The notes under the pieces: model-generated
The model's input: only the letters and a program-made list of their open reading frames with translations
Database searches by the model: none
Told to the model about the DNA's origin: nothing
Assembly (NCBI GenBank): GCA_905250075.1
Contig: CAJNOP010000347.1
Location: 147,626-211,625 of the forward strand
Length of the DNA: 64,000 nt
Origin: Rotaria sp. Silwood1
Taxonomy: Eukaryota > Rotifera > Eurotatoria > Philodinida > Philodinidae
Direction of reading: 5' to 3'
Made by a program: the position numbers and the translations under genes
Shown: positions 10,898-21,042 of the stretch, piece by piece
How the letters are laid out: each line of letters begins with the position of its first letter
Numbering within the stretch: the first letter of the stretch is position 1

Positions 10898-11112
10898 ATG
10901 GGTATGTGGGTGTGGATGTGGGGTGTGAGTGTGGGTGTGGATGTGTGAGTGTCGGTGTGGGCGTGGATGTAGAGTGTGGGTGTGTGGGCGTGGGTGGGTG
11001 TGGATGTGTGTTTTAATCGTCCTTTCACGCAGAGATACTCACAACCCCACACCGACACCGACACCCACCCACACCCACACCCACACTCACCCACACGCTA
11101 ACACCCACACCC
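10896..11112. repeat. Telomere-like inverted array A (TGTGGG then CCCACA)
   Basis: G-rich degenerate TGTGGG repeats occupy about 10896-11010. A 30-bp unrelated spacer follows, then C-rich CCCACA repeats at about 11043-11112. The two halves can pair as a long hairpin. The frames that run through the block are simple-repeat artefacts. Confidence 0.85.
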
Positions 11113-12189
11113 GCAGCGGTAGCGGCAGCGGCATCACCACCATGGGCATCTCTGGTCCTGACATTCCAAGAGCATAGTATAGACATACTTGTTCTATCTT
11201 TATTTAGTATGTGTTTTGTTGCTTTAGATATATTGTGACCATTATCGTTTTCTATACACTCGCCATCTGGAATTACTGCTGAACTTTTCGTCGATCTATT
11301 GCTTATTGAAAGCGTACGTTCTGAAGTTGCAATAGTAATATATAGGCTGACCCAAATTAGCCTCACGAGGACTCTGTTGCAAGTTTATTTTCTGTATAGC
11401 TCTTTAGTTCGATCTCATAATTGAGCTACATACACTAGGTAAGAATAATCAGAGAAAAAGCCCGCTATCAGCCTCTTTTTATAAGAATTTGTCAGAAAAC
11501 ATACGAATATCTTGCGTAGTCTCTTATAGGACTGGTACATGTGTTTTCTGTTGTGTAATTGGAGTCATGTCTCTTTTCATTATATCTCATTTTTGAGTAG
11601 TTTGCTGCGTTACAAATCTGAAACAATATAGAGATATACAGAATTGAAATCGCCCTGTGTATTTCGATACAAACAAAACAAAAGATAGATACACAACACC
11701 ACAAGAAAACTAAAAAATTCTGTTACTGTCACATAAGAATGCATGTAAGACGTGCATATGTTTATCAACGTAACCTTTTAGCCAAAGGCTGATAATAGGC
11801 TCCTTCTTTGAGTATTGTTATCTATTGCCTGCTTCAAAAGCGAAGAGGGGTGAGTATTTTTTTTTAATAACTTGCGATAGGAGTAGCGCAGAGACCTACC
11901 GTTGTCACCGTTGGAAAGAGGCCTATTCAGCGCATTGATTTATATGAATTTGTTGAGATTTATTTCATAAATAAGTAGTAATTCATAGCCATCTTGAAAG
12001 AGTTGACTGTTGCTCTATGAGGATGAAACGAATCTGAAACTTTAGAGAGTGCACTAGAATCGCCAACTGCCAGACTACACATCGGGAAAAGGCCGAAACG
12101 TTCATCTCAATTCGTTTAAAAGTTGTGAGTCGAATACTAAAGGCATTTGACCATCTTTTTGGTAATTTTACCATGCGAGTAGGTATTAT
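11113..12189. other. Intergenic region
   Basis: Mixed-composition sequence without a credible coding frame. Short partly self-complementary motifs such as GCTGATAATAGGC (about 11788) and GCTATCAGCC (about 11465) occur, but no element boundary can be fixed. Confidence 0.4.
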
Positions 12190-12300
12190 GTGGGCGTATG
12201 ATGTGTAGGTGTGGGTGTCTGTAGTTCTTGCGTAAGGCAACACCCACACGCACACTGATATTTTGCTGTTATCCCTACACCCACATAGCCCTACACCACA
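12190..12300. repeat. Telomere-like inverted array B (short)
   Basis: A short G-rich run (TGTAGGTGTGGGTGTCTG, about 12190-12221) is followed after a 17-bp spacer by C-rich CACCCACACG and CCTACACCCACA segments to 12300. It is more degenerate than array A. Confidence 0.65.
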
Positions 12301-12331
12301 TTCAAAGCGAAAACCACTGAGACTTCAATTT

Positions 12332-12474
12332 TGAAGTCCAGTGAAGTCCTATGAAGTCTCTTAAAGTCTCCTAAAGTCTTTTGAAGTTTTTAAAGTCTTC
12401 TGAAGTCTTTCGAAAATTTGAACTCTCTGTTGGCGCAGCTCTTGGAAGTCTTTGGAAGTCATGAAGTCTGAAGC
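12332..12474. repeat. 10-bp minisatellite (GAAGTCTCYT)
   Basis: About eight consecutive units of GAAGTCTCTT/AAAGTCTCCT type run from 12332 to 12412. Four looser copies (GGAAGTCTTTGGAAGTC and neighbours) lie at 12443-12474. Confidence 0.75.
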
Positions 12475-12490
12475 CCGCTGTTTAACCCTT

Positions 12491-12771
12491 GCCTACACCC
12501 ATTCACGCCAACATCTACACCCACATCTACATCCACAGCCGTAGACACCAACACCATAGGGTGCGGGTATCGGTGTGAGTGTGGGTGTGGATGGATGTGG
12601 ATCTGGGTGTAGAATGTGGATGTGGGTGTGAATGAGTGTGGGTGGATGTGGGTGTGGGCCGTATTCTGAATTCATCCCACACCCACACCGACCCACACCC
12701 ACTCCGATCCACACCTACACCCAATCCCACACCCACACCTACACCCAAACCCACATCCACACCCACACCCA
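12491..12771. repeat. Telomere-like array C, C-rich/G-rich/C-rich
   Basis: C-rich CTACACCCACA repeats (about 12491-12555), then G-rich GTGTGGGTGTGGATG repeats (12559-12660), then C-rich CCCACACCCACACC repeats (12675-12771). This is the only block in which a C-rich run precedes a G-rich run. Confidence 0.8.
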
Positions 12772-13395
12772 ATTATGACCATATACAGACTTCGTTAATC
12801 TCAGCGTGGATACTGAAGTAATACGTTTTTGTAGAATTACCACGAGCGCCGTTTGCTTCTGGTCTCTCTACAGTGAGGGCCCAAACAAGCATGCACTTTT
12901 TTATTTTTACACATAAACGAATAATAAGAATGTTCTAAAGTTTTCTCTTATATCTAATTTTGTAGGGCGTTTTTCGCTGATCATTTTGGTAAAAAAACTT
13001 TTTAATTTTCATTGAGTAATGACAATATTATAGTCAAAATACTAAACACTAGTAAAAAGTAGAGAAAATTAGCACACTTTTAGTATTTGACTAATTTTTA
13101 CGTTATTTCACAACATCTGTTTGCGATCATTTAAAAATATATACATTTGACTTGAAAGAGCATCATAAATAAAATTTATTAACAAACAACGATAACGTGA
13201 AAAGAAGAAGAAAAGTAAATCATTTGATTTTGATGTTAATGCTGTTGCATGGTGAATGACGGTTGACAATCTATTGGATGAAAAAGAATTACACGGCGAG
13301 AGAACAAATTTTGCTCTCACGAATGGACAGGTGAGATAGTTTTTATTTGTTCTGAGAATTGCTTCCTATTTTCGCTATATTATGCATATATTTGT
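12772..13395. other. 5' flank of the NACHT gene with a repeat relic
   Basis: About 600 bp before the NACHT start. Positions 12975-13050 (TGATCATTTTGGTAAAAA, TTTCATTGAGTAATGACAAT) resemble the inner part of the palindrome at 40908-41479, so they are probably a fragment of the same repeat family. A promoter cannot be assigned. Confidence 0.5.
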
Positions 13396-16300
13396 ATGCT
13401 GAATAGTGATACGAGTAAACTAAAGACGATTGTCAACAATGAGTTCGATTCATTTAAAATGAATATAGCTAAAATTTGCCATACAGAAAGAAAGAAAGAT
13501 ACTCCTGAATGTATATTGAACGATAATAGGCATGAATCATCCGCTGTTTCTGACTCTATGTCTTGCAAAGAGCTTTGTCAACAATTATTGCTACAACTTG
13601 ATGACTTGCAGTTGACACTTAATACCTATGTGACCCAAGAACAAGCTACTTATGAAGAATATATGAATGAAGAACTCTTTTGGCACTTGATAGGACGAAC
13701 CTTGCAGACATTCAACAGCACTTTTTCTGTATGCGAACAAGAACCGATACTCGCTAGCGCTTTGCTCGAAAACAGTAAAGAAGTTTTTGTCGAACTACGG
13801 AAATTGTATGACCTGCTCCATTTTTCAAAGGAATCTATGTCAAAAGATTATCCCGAATTAAGATATGAACTAACACTTATGGAACGTAAAAGAGAATTTG
13901 GTGTCAAAGGAATTCGGCGCCGAACTCTGAATGACCTATCTAGGGAATATTCAGTCCCATTGAAAAATTATCTTCAGCGATACATCAGATTTCATTCTCA
14001 GATATCTGTGCCTGGTTTGTGTCTCGATATTGATGCATTGTTAATTCGAATTTTCGGTCAGCAGAATATTTCGCTTTCAACAGAACAGCGATCAGCATTC
14101 ACGCGAGAACTCTCGAGTCTCTCCATTCCATTGTCCATGGCTAAATTAAATGTGACTGGCAACGATTCTTATGATAAACTAGATATTCGAAACCTAAAAA
14201 CACCGTTTTTACCTTCAAAAATCATTGAGCTAAATGGCTTGATCCTTCTATACGATTTAGAATCAGAAATACAAAAGGAATGGTGGTTCGTCTTAATTGG
14301 AAATCCATGCACTGGAAAAACAGCATATGTACGTTGGTTAACCCTACAATTCGCCAAAGCCATAAATGAAGAGAAGGAAAGCGTCTTCGTTCGCGACATT
14401 GATATGGGATGCTCACGTGTTCCTATTTTGATTCGTATTAGTGAGTTCATCAAATGGCTTAAACAGAACCCGCACATGGAACTCTTTGATTTTTTCGGAC
14501 AACACACGTGGTTTGGAGATGCGTATTGTTCAAGTCCACAAGAATGCGACATGTTGAAAAAATTTGTGCACCATGGACACGCATTTATTATATTTGATGG
14601 CATAGACGAAGTAGGAACTCTTGAACTTCGTGCTAAAGTGTTGGAGTTTGTAAGCAGATTTATACACTCATACACACTCACTGCGGATTATATATCACCG
14701 TCAGATAATCCATCGATGGCTCAATGTGGACTTTGGAGAAAATTCTGGAACAAAAAAAACCGTACCGCAGACAATGTCGTCATCATCACGGGGAGAAGTA
14801 CCGGCTATGATACTCAGCCATTGAGAGGATTACACATCACTCATTGTAACATGGATTGCGGAATTTTAGACAAAGATTTTTCGCATTTATTTATTGAAAC
14901 GTGGTGTTCCTGTGCATACCGACAAGTAGTTGATTTATTTCGAAACATTGTACCTGAACTAAAAAAACAAAGTCCAATCATTCAAAACTGGCTCGAACCC
15001 GAACTTCTATGGACAAAAATGCAAGCAGGTGGCGTCTCACCAGTAATGAGATCCGACTTCTTTCGTCTGTCAAAAATGTGTGCTTTCTATGCACGATACG
15101 GCCTTCAGTATTTGGACAACAAACCAATAATTTTCTATCGAGATATCGTCGAACAAGCTCTTCAAACATGTGTAACGCGCTATCCACAAGTACCCCGAGA
15201 CGTGCTCTTTGCCATTCTATCTGCACTAGCTTTCTACATCAGTTCACATTCAAAATCAGGTCTAATCGACGAATTTGACCTGCAACAGCTATTTTGTTAC
15301 TTTCTTAAATGCTATCACGATCAGAATGATACTGCACTACACCCAAATAGACAAGAAGTTCGATTGCTAGCAGATCAGCTGATTCAAATACTAAGTGAAG
15401 ACGAAGATATCGGAATATTTTCTTCACAATGTCTGAATGTGTATGGATTTCGTTATCCGTTCTTTCAAGAATATTTCGTCGCCTTGACTCTCTTGCAAAA
15501 TGATATCAACAAGGACATCAATATCGAACGATTTCTACTATCTTCAAACTCTAATATGTACAGGTCCCGTGTACTTACAATGGGTAGAATTAGTGCAGAA
15601 TTGAGTTTTGAGCAATACGATCAATGGTGTTCTCGTTTGATTTCTAAAACTACGCGGGTTAATGAATACATACCACATGGTTCGCTATTTTTCTTTAGTG
15701 GACTGAACGATATTGTGCAGCTTCCGTCAGCGTCGATAGTGTATCAAGCACTAGATAATCTGCTGAATGTCAATGGATCCGATGAACCGACGTGTTTATT
15801 TCAACATCATTTGTCAATGGCTCTTGAACAGTTACCGATGGAATTAACAGAGGCTTGGCTTGAAATGGTTTTATGGAAAGAGGATTCTTCTCGACAAAAA
15901 GTTCTACGTATGCTACATGATTATGCTGCTAAAAGGAAAATGTTACCCCTCTGGACAACTTCGAAATTTTGCGAAATAGTTTCAACACTATTGACACAAT
16001 CAAATAACTACCTTGATAAAACTATTCAACAAGCTCTAACAATCATTAGTGTATTCAATCCATCTTTATTATCAGTTCGCGTTGGAAGCTTGAAAGAGTT
16101 TCTCTTATCTTCGTCCAATTCGATCAAACAATTGTCTACATCGATTCTAGCAATCATTATTGCGTTGTACGGTGGTCTTGAAAGAATGGAAAGCAGAAAA
16201 AGTCAAGATGGAAGTAGCCTAACTATGGATTTTCCACCATCTCGAGAGTGGACAGAAATGATTCATTTCTCGCCGGGACATATGTATAAGGATTCTTCAT

Positions 16301-19300
16301 TGTCTCCACTTTTGATTGAATACTTAACTGACTCAGTACATAACCATGAAACAAAATTGAATTTTCTCATCGACCAGTGTCATGCAATGATCCAATCGGT
16401 GGAAAAGGCAGATGTATCCTCTAGTGTTGTTCACAGTTTCGTGGTTTTATTCTGCGTGATTGGTCCGAGCCAACCCCACAAATTTGAACAGTATGCTGAT
16501 TATAAAGCCTTTGGATATGCGATTCAGTATATACAACTTGTTGTTACGTACATAAAAGAGTTCTTTTTTGGCATTTCCAAACAAGGTTCTGATGACCACA
16601 TCAAAAGTATTACACAATGTGTGTCTCCAGTATTAACAGAAACTACTATATTATCCTATTTATGTTTTGTTATTCGTCTATATTCTCAAATGATTGGTAT
16701 TCGCTCACATAACATAAGAATGTGGAATGATATCTGGCAGAAGTCATCCTTGCCTAATACGCATCTTCTGCTTTATATCAATCAACCTCACTCCATCCAA
16801 CCAGATGATGTTTTTCAGATGGATGATTCAATGATAATTCAACATTTATCTACGTTGTGTTACCTTATTCCTAAAGAAACACCCATCGAAGAACATGAAA
16901 TTGCAGCACTCGAGAATGGTGATTTAGAGCTTCTTAAGTGCAGAAAACATCCATTTCAACTTATAGCAGATTACAATATTATTCTCTTGCTACTAGCGTA
17001 CATTCCCAAGTGTCTTCAACCGTTTTATATTCTCCTAATCGAGCGAAAAGATATTTATAATAATAAATCACCTATACCGTTTATGCATTTGCTCGTTATA
17101 TTTTTGGAAATCAGTGAAAAGTGGAATCCCAAATGCATCCGTTACAATGTTCTATTAACGCTTCTTCTGCCAATCCTTCAAGAATATGGACTGGAACATT
17201 TTATTTTTCCACAGCTTGCACATGTCGTAGAGACTAAAAGAGAAGAAGAGGGAAGCTATTTCAATGACCTTTGCAATAATCAGATTTTTAGACCATTTGC
17301 AAATACGATTTTGTCGTTTAATACTAAATCGAAAGAAGTAGATCGAGCAAGAGAATGTGCGATTACAAACGAAGAAGATCATCTTATAACTGCTTTTTAT
17401 GAAGTCACTGGACATAACGTAGATGATCAAGTGTATTCAGCATCCATATGCCTCGCTCGTTTAGCTATGGACAATTCCGATAGCATTACGGCAATGGATC
17501 GAAAATATCTTATAGATAGTGCTTGGGAAGCGGCGGAAAAAATGAATGATCCACTTTGGAAAATTGATGCCCTCATAGCCATTTGCCGCATCTCACACTC
17601 AAAATGGCCTGAAAATATTCTCGAAGTTCGACTAAATATGTTGACAGAAGCTCTAGAACAATTATTTACAATTACTTCGTTTCACTGTTATATTGCGATT
17701 TTTATTCGTTATCTGTGTTTGACAAGCTCTATTGTATATGTGAATCCAAACTTGTTCGAAGCTGTTTGGCAAAAATTATCGGAATTGCCAAGTACTGATC
17801 AACAAGCGATATGCCAGGCCTTCAACTATTTTCCCTCAATTCGAAGCGATGTTCGACGGCGTACTTCACTACTAAAATGGTCTAAAGAAAGTACTAAAGT
17901 TAGTCGAGTTTTTAACCTATGTTCAACAATGTTTACCACTTATTTTAACAATGATTTGATATATGAAAAGCCTTCAAATATGGGTTCAACACTTATAGCC
18001 TGTGCATATTTGAAAGAATTGCAACTCGAACTTACGTTGGTACGAGACTGGATTATCAAAAAAGAAAATTGCGAAATAATTTTTCATAAGGACGATCCCA
18101 TTTCTTATCCGTTTGAACAATGCGATAGCGTTTTGGAATGGGAACGAAAGATACACCAGACTTTGGGCAGTGCAACAGCTTCGAAGATCAATCATCTTCT
18201 CGCTTCCGATCTCACCGAAAACGACGAACAGATTTTACTTGTTCAGGAAAAACTAAAAGCATATACAGGAATAGAAGACGAAGATGTGTCATTGTTTTTA
18301 ATTAGTTGGCTCAGTTTCCGGCATGATCCAGTTCGAGTGTCAGTGGCTATTGAAGGGATGTTTTTGCTTGCTCGGTCAAATGTATGGATATTAGAAGGAT
18401 TGGACATGTGTTTTGAACTTCTAACAAGCGAAGAAGATGAGATCAGAGAGAAAGCCCATGATTACATTGAAGAAGCAAAATGGATTTATACTGAAGGAGC
18501 AGTTGCCATCATTATTAAGTGGTTTTCTGAATGGAATATAAATATTTGGAAAGTTAATACACTGCCCCTAGCAGATGATTTTTGGCGTTATCTTTGCCTA
18601 GATCAGATTTCGGACATAGAAATGATTCTCAAAGCAGAAATAAGTGCCTTCACTGAATCTCTAACAGATAATCCACCCCCTCACTATTTTTCATTTGTAT
18701 GTTTGATTTTTGAGATGTCAATGGACGTTACTAATTATCTTATGGATATTCTATGGTCATTGAGTCAATCACCCGACAAAAATGATCAATTGTTTCTAGC
18801 ATGGCTCCTAAAGCGCATGCGGGATGACCTATGTATTGGCACGAATCAACTTGTTGATTGTCTTCTTGAAATTGTACGTCATGAGAAAACTGCAATAATT
18901 CCTCTTATGGCAGCTACCAAGTGCCTTCGTTGCTGGCAGAAAGATGACCGAGTGAGAAGCACACTATGGCAAATCATTGATAATAATAGCATGAATATCA
19001 GTTACGAAAATACGGTTGTCTCTTGCTTATACTCTTTGTATTATAAATATGAGAAGCCGACAGAAGGGATGGAACTGAGACGTCTTAGTGACCTGCGAAA
19101 CAAGACATCGTCATTACTTGTTGGTCAAGCTACTATGATTGGTCTGCTATATGAAGTCATTAATCGACCAGCGGTGTACACCATAAATGAAACTTATATT
19201 GCATTAATGATGCATATTTCAGAAGGCTACTTAAACAAAGATTTCGACACTGTAGGCATAGCATTCAGAGCATATGACTGGATTATGAATCATAAGGAGT

Positions 19301-19998
19301 ATCTAATTCCTGTTTTTTTCCAAGACATGTTCGATAGTATGGCCTTAGTTCGAGAATCAGTTATCGAAGTGGACGCATATATTTCCGTAGCGGACATCAT
19401 GACTGAACAAAATCCAAACATAATTCGCCATGCAGTTAAACAAAGTTCATTTGGGGTGGAGCGTTTCAAGCATGCACTTTATACACTAAGTAAGCGAGGA
19501 AATTATTTACAACGACAGCAATGTTTGACAATATATAGCTGCTTTACAGAAGTCTCAGATGAATTCGTATGCATGTTAATGACGCTAGCAATACAGGTTG
19601 ACAAAGAGGACTCAATATATTACTTGATTGAACAGATGGAAACTGTGCAGACGCGGTTGATTGTTGTAGATCTCATCAAAACAATGGCATCACCATCTTT
19701 GAGAAAACGTCGATACGCTGCCAAATTACTTCTACGTTTAGCAAGAGTTGATCAAGTTTCTGTTATCGATGTGCACGACGCTATAATTGCAGGTATCAAA
19801 GCATATCGTACACAAACTGCAGTTTCTTCCAAAAAGCATCGAGAGCTCAAGTGTTATTTACTAAAACTTCTGCATGAACTTTGTCACGAGAAAGACAGCT
19901 GGATGGCTAGAATATCTCCTCATAACATAGACATAGATGATTCCACGAAATCAAAGAATTGTGAAATACATTGGAAAGTACCGACACTTAAGTGGTGA
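13396..19998 (+). CDS. Giant NACHT-domain NTPase (NLR-like), 2200 residues
   Basis: A single 6.6-kb open frame without introns. A NACHT (STAND-class) ATPase module lies at about residues 290-700. Walker A is GNPCTGKT at 302-309, Walker B is DGIDE at 401-405 preceded by a hydrophobic strand, a sensor-like ITGR ends at R467, and the winged-helix end motif YPFFQEYF is near residues 687-694. NACHT proteins are nucleotide-driven oligomerising switches, mostly in innate immunity or cell-death control. The roughly 290 N-terminal residues are helical and match no effector domain I recognise (no CARD, death or PYRIN signature). The roughly 1500 residues after the ATPase are helix-rich, probably HEAT/ARM-like rather than leucine-rich repeats; the clearest repeat-like stretches lie towards the end. 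The start at 13396 is the first ATG in the frame. An upstream exon cannot be excluded. No transmembrane segment or signal peptide is seen. Confidence 0.88.
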   Translation: MLNSDTSKLKTIVNNEFDSFKMNIAKICHTERKKDTPECILNDNRHESSAVSDSMSCKELCQQLLLQLDDLQLTLNTYVTQEQATYEEYMNEELFWHLIGRTLQTFNSTFSVCEQEPILASALLENSKEVFVELRKLYDLLHFSKESMSKDYPELRYELTLMERKREFGVKGIRRRTLNDLSREYSVPLKNYLQRYIRFHSQISVPGLCLDIDALLIRIFGQQNISLSTEQRSAFTRELSSLSIPLSMAKLNVTGNDSYDKLDIRNLKTPFLPSKIIELNGLILLYDLESEIQKEWWFVLIGNPCTGKTAYVRWLTLQFAKAINEEKESVFVRDIDMGCSRVPILIRISEFIKWLKQNPHMELFDFFGQHTWFGDAYCSSPQECDMLKKFVHHGHAFIIFDGIDEVGTLELRAKVLEFVSRFIHSYTLTADYISPSDNPSMAQCGLWRKFWNKKNRTADNVVIITGRSTGYDTQPLRGLHITHCNMDCGILDKDFSHLFIETWCSCAYRQVVDLFRNIVPELKKQSPIIQNWLEPELLWTKMQAGGVSPVMRSDFFRLSKMCAFYARYGLQYLDNKPIIFYRDIVEQALQTCVTRYPQVPRDVLFAILSALAFYISSHSKSGLIDEFDLQQLFCYFLKCYHDQNDTALHPNRQEVRLLADQLIQILSEDEDIGIFSSQCLNVYGFRYPFFQEYFVALTLLQNDINKDINIERFLLSSNSNMYRSRVLTMGRISAELSFEQYDQWCSRLISKTTRVNEYIPHGSLFFFSGLNDIVQLPSASIVYQALDNLLNVNGSDEPTCLFQHHLSMALEQLPMELTEAWLEMVLWKEDSSRQKVLRMLHDYAAKRKMLPLWTTSKFCEIVSTLLTQSNNYLDKTIQQALTIISVFNPSLLSVRVGSLKEFLLSSSNSIKQLSTSILAIIIALYGGLERMESRKSQDGSSLTMDFPPSREWTEMIHFSPGHMYKDSSLSPLLIEYLTDSVHNHETKLNFLIDQCHAMIQSVEKADVSSSVVHSFVVLFCVIGPSQPHKFEQYADYKAFGYAIQYIQLVVTYIKEFFFGISKQGSDDHIKSITQCVSPVLTETTILSYLCFVIRLYSQMIGIRSHNIRMWNDIWQKSSLPNTHLLLYINQPHSIQPDDVFQMDDSMIIQHLSTLCYLIPKETPIEEHEIAALENGDLELLKCRKHPFQLIADYNIILLLLAYIPKCLQPFYILLIERKDIYNNKSPIPFMHLLVIFLEISEKWNPKCIRYNVLLTLLLPILQEYGLEHFIFPQLAHVVETKREEEGSYFNDLCNNQIFRPFANTILSFNTKSKEVDRARECAITNEEDHLITAFYEVTGHNVDDQVYSASICLARLAMDNSDSITAMDRKYLIDSAWEAAEKMNDPLWKIDALIAICRISHSKWPENILEVRLNMLTEALEQLFTITSFHCYIAIFIRYLCLTSSIVYVNPNLFEAVWQKLSELPSTDQQAICQAFNYFPSIRSDVRRRTSLLKWSKESTKVSRVFNLCSTMFTTYFNNDLIYEKPSNMGSTLIACAYLKELQLELTLVRDWIIKKENCEIIFHKDDPISYPFEQCDSVLEWERKIHQTLGSATASKINHLLASDLTENDEQILLVQEKLKAYTGIEDEDVSLFLISWLSFRHDPVRVSVAIEGMFLLARSNVWILEGLDMCFELLTSEEDEIREKAHDYIEEAKWIYTEGAVAIIIKWFSEWNINIWKVNTLPLADDFWRYLCLDQISDIEMILKAEISAFTESLTDNPPPHYFSFVCLIFEMSMDVTNYLMDILWSLSQSPDKNDQLFLAWLLKRMRDDLCIGTNQLVDCLLEIVRHEKTAIIPLMAATKCLRCWQKDDRVRSTLWQIIDNNSMNISYENTVVSCLYSLYYKYEKPTEGMELRRLSDLRNKTSSLLVGQATMIGLLYEVINRPAVYTINETYIALMMHISEGYLNKDFDTVGIAFRAYDWIMNHKEYLIPVFFQDMFDSMALVRESVIEVDAYISVADIMTEQNPNIIRHAVKQSSFGVERFKHALYTLSKRGNYLQRQQCLTIYSCFTEVSDEFVCMLMTLAIQVDKEDSIYYLIEQMETVQTRLIVVDLIKTMASPSLRKRRYAAKLLLRLARVDQVSVIDVHDAIIAGIKAYRTQTAVSSKKHRELKCYLLKLLHELCHEKDSWMARISPHNIDIDDSTKSKNCEIHWKVPTLKW

Positions 19999-20218
19999 AT
20001 AACATGAACTTTAATAGTTTAACAAACAACTTATGGCTTTTACACAATTGTTAAATACTCGAAAACTTTATTCATTTTACCTTAAAACATTTTCTGAGAC
20101 TGCTTGTGAAGCAAAAAACTTGAGTCACTTTAACCGCTATGTCTCAACGGGAAAAGCCAAACCTATCCTATGAAAATGGTAGAACGGAGGTAAGTGTTCA
20201 TATACCAGATATCCAAGT
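19999..20218. other. 3' flank of NACHT gene
   Basis: AT-rich 220 bp between the NACHT stop codon and telomere-like array D. No clear AATAAA is visible close to the stop. Confidence 0.4.
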
Positions 20219-20567
20219 GGGGTAGGCGTGTGGGTGTGGGTGTGTGGATGCGTGGTTGTGGGTGTGGCTGTGGGTGTGTGGGTGTGGCTGTGCGTGTGTG
20301 GGTGTGACTGTGGATACGTGGGTGTGGGTGTGTTGGTGTGGCTGTGGCTGTGGGTACGTGGGTGTGGGTGTGTGGGGGTGGGTCAGGGTGGAGTGTGGGT
20401 GTGTGGGTGTGGGTGTGGGTTGGTGCGGGGGTGCGTGTGTGTGGGATGTGGGGTGGTGTGCTTGTGGGTGTAAGGTTGTCCATGGTGTGCCTGTGAATTC
20501 GACAAATACACCCATAGCCGCACCCACACCCACACCCACACCCACACCCACACCCACACCCACACCC
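20219..20567. repeat. Telomere-like inverted array D, running into a gap
   Basis: A 260-bp G-rich run of GTGTGGGTGTGG-type units (20219-20479) is followed by a 27-bp spacer. C-rich, nearly perfect CACCCA/CCCACA repeats (about 20507-20567) then stop at the N gap. The C-rich arm is the most regular telomere-like stretch in the window, with no variation over its last 45 bp. Confidence 0.85.
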
Positions 20568-20667
20568 NNNNNNNNNNNNNNNNNNNNNNNNNNNNNNNNN
20601 NNNNNNNNNNNNNNNNNNNNNNNNNNNNNNNNNNNNNNNNNNNNNNNNNNNNNNNNNNNNNNNNNNN
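20568..20667. other. Assembly gap, 100 N
   Basis: Exactly 100 undetermined bases directly inside array D, as used by convention for gaps of unknown length. The true length of the C-rich arm is therefore unknown. Confidence 0.99.
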
Positions 20668-21042
20668 TTCCCATAGAACTAAATTATAACGAAGTTTATA
20701 CAACATCAAATGGAGGTCAAAAAAATCTTTTCTTTGATATGATCGCGTTTCCTACCTTAGTGGCAAACATTAATAGAACAATGTCGAATTTTCTAAAAAA
20801 ATCTTTTACTTTTTTTATCTTCATCAATTTCATAGAAAAGGGTAAATACAGTTTGATATATTTATTTGAATATAATAAAAGAGCATATGAAATATTATAC
20901 TAGATTATTATACTTAATTAAATGAAACAAGTAGCTTAATGCACATCTATCATCAACATTATAAGAAATTAACTACAGGATGTCACATAATCTTTGCTTC
21001 CCCTCTATAACCTAAAGTATCAATGATATCACAAATATATTT
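20668..21042. other. AT-rich intergenic region
   Basis: Sequence between the gap and the palindromic element. No gene or repeat is recognised. Confidence 0.4.

Noticed and set aside
10896-11112. Array A as a true chromosome end
   Set aside because: Unique sequence and genes continue on both sides, and the repeat is degenerate and inverted. It is interstitial.
13330-13395. Upstream intron for the NACHT gene (CAGGTGAGAT donor at about 13330)
   Set aside because: No convincing acceptor precedes the ATG at 13396, and no coding sequence was found upstream.
14169-15278. Several 60-170-residue frames on either strand inside the NACHT gene
   Set aside because: They are shadows of a long, well-supported coding frame with intact domain motifs.
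20228-20903. Long frames of alternating Val/Trp/Gly/Cys or His/Thr/Pro through the TGTGGG arrays
   Set aside because: They are open only because the simple repeat lacks stop codons, and the same happens in several frames and at every array.
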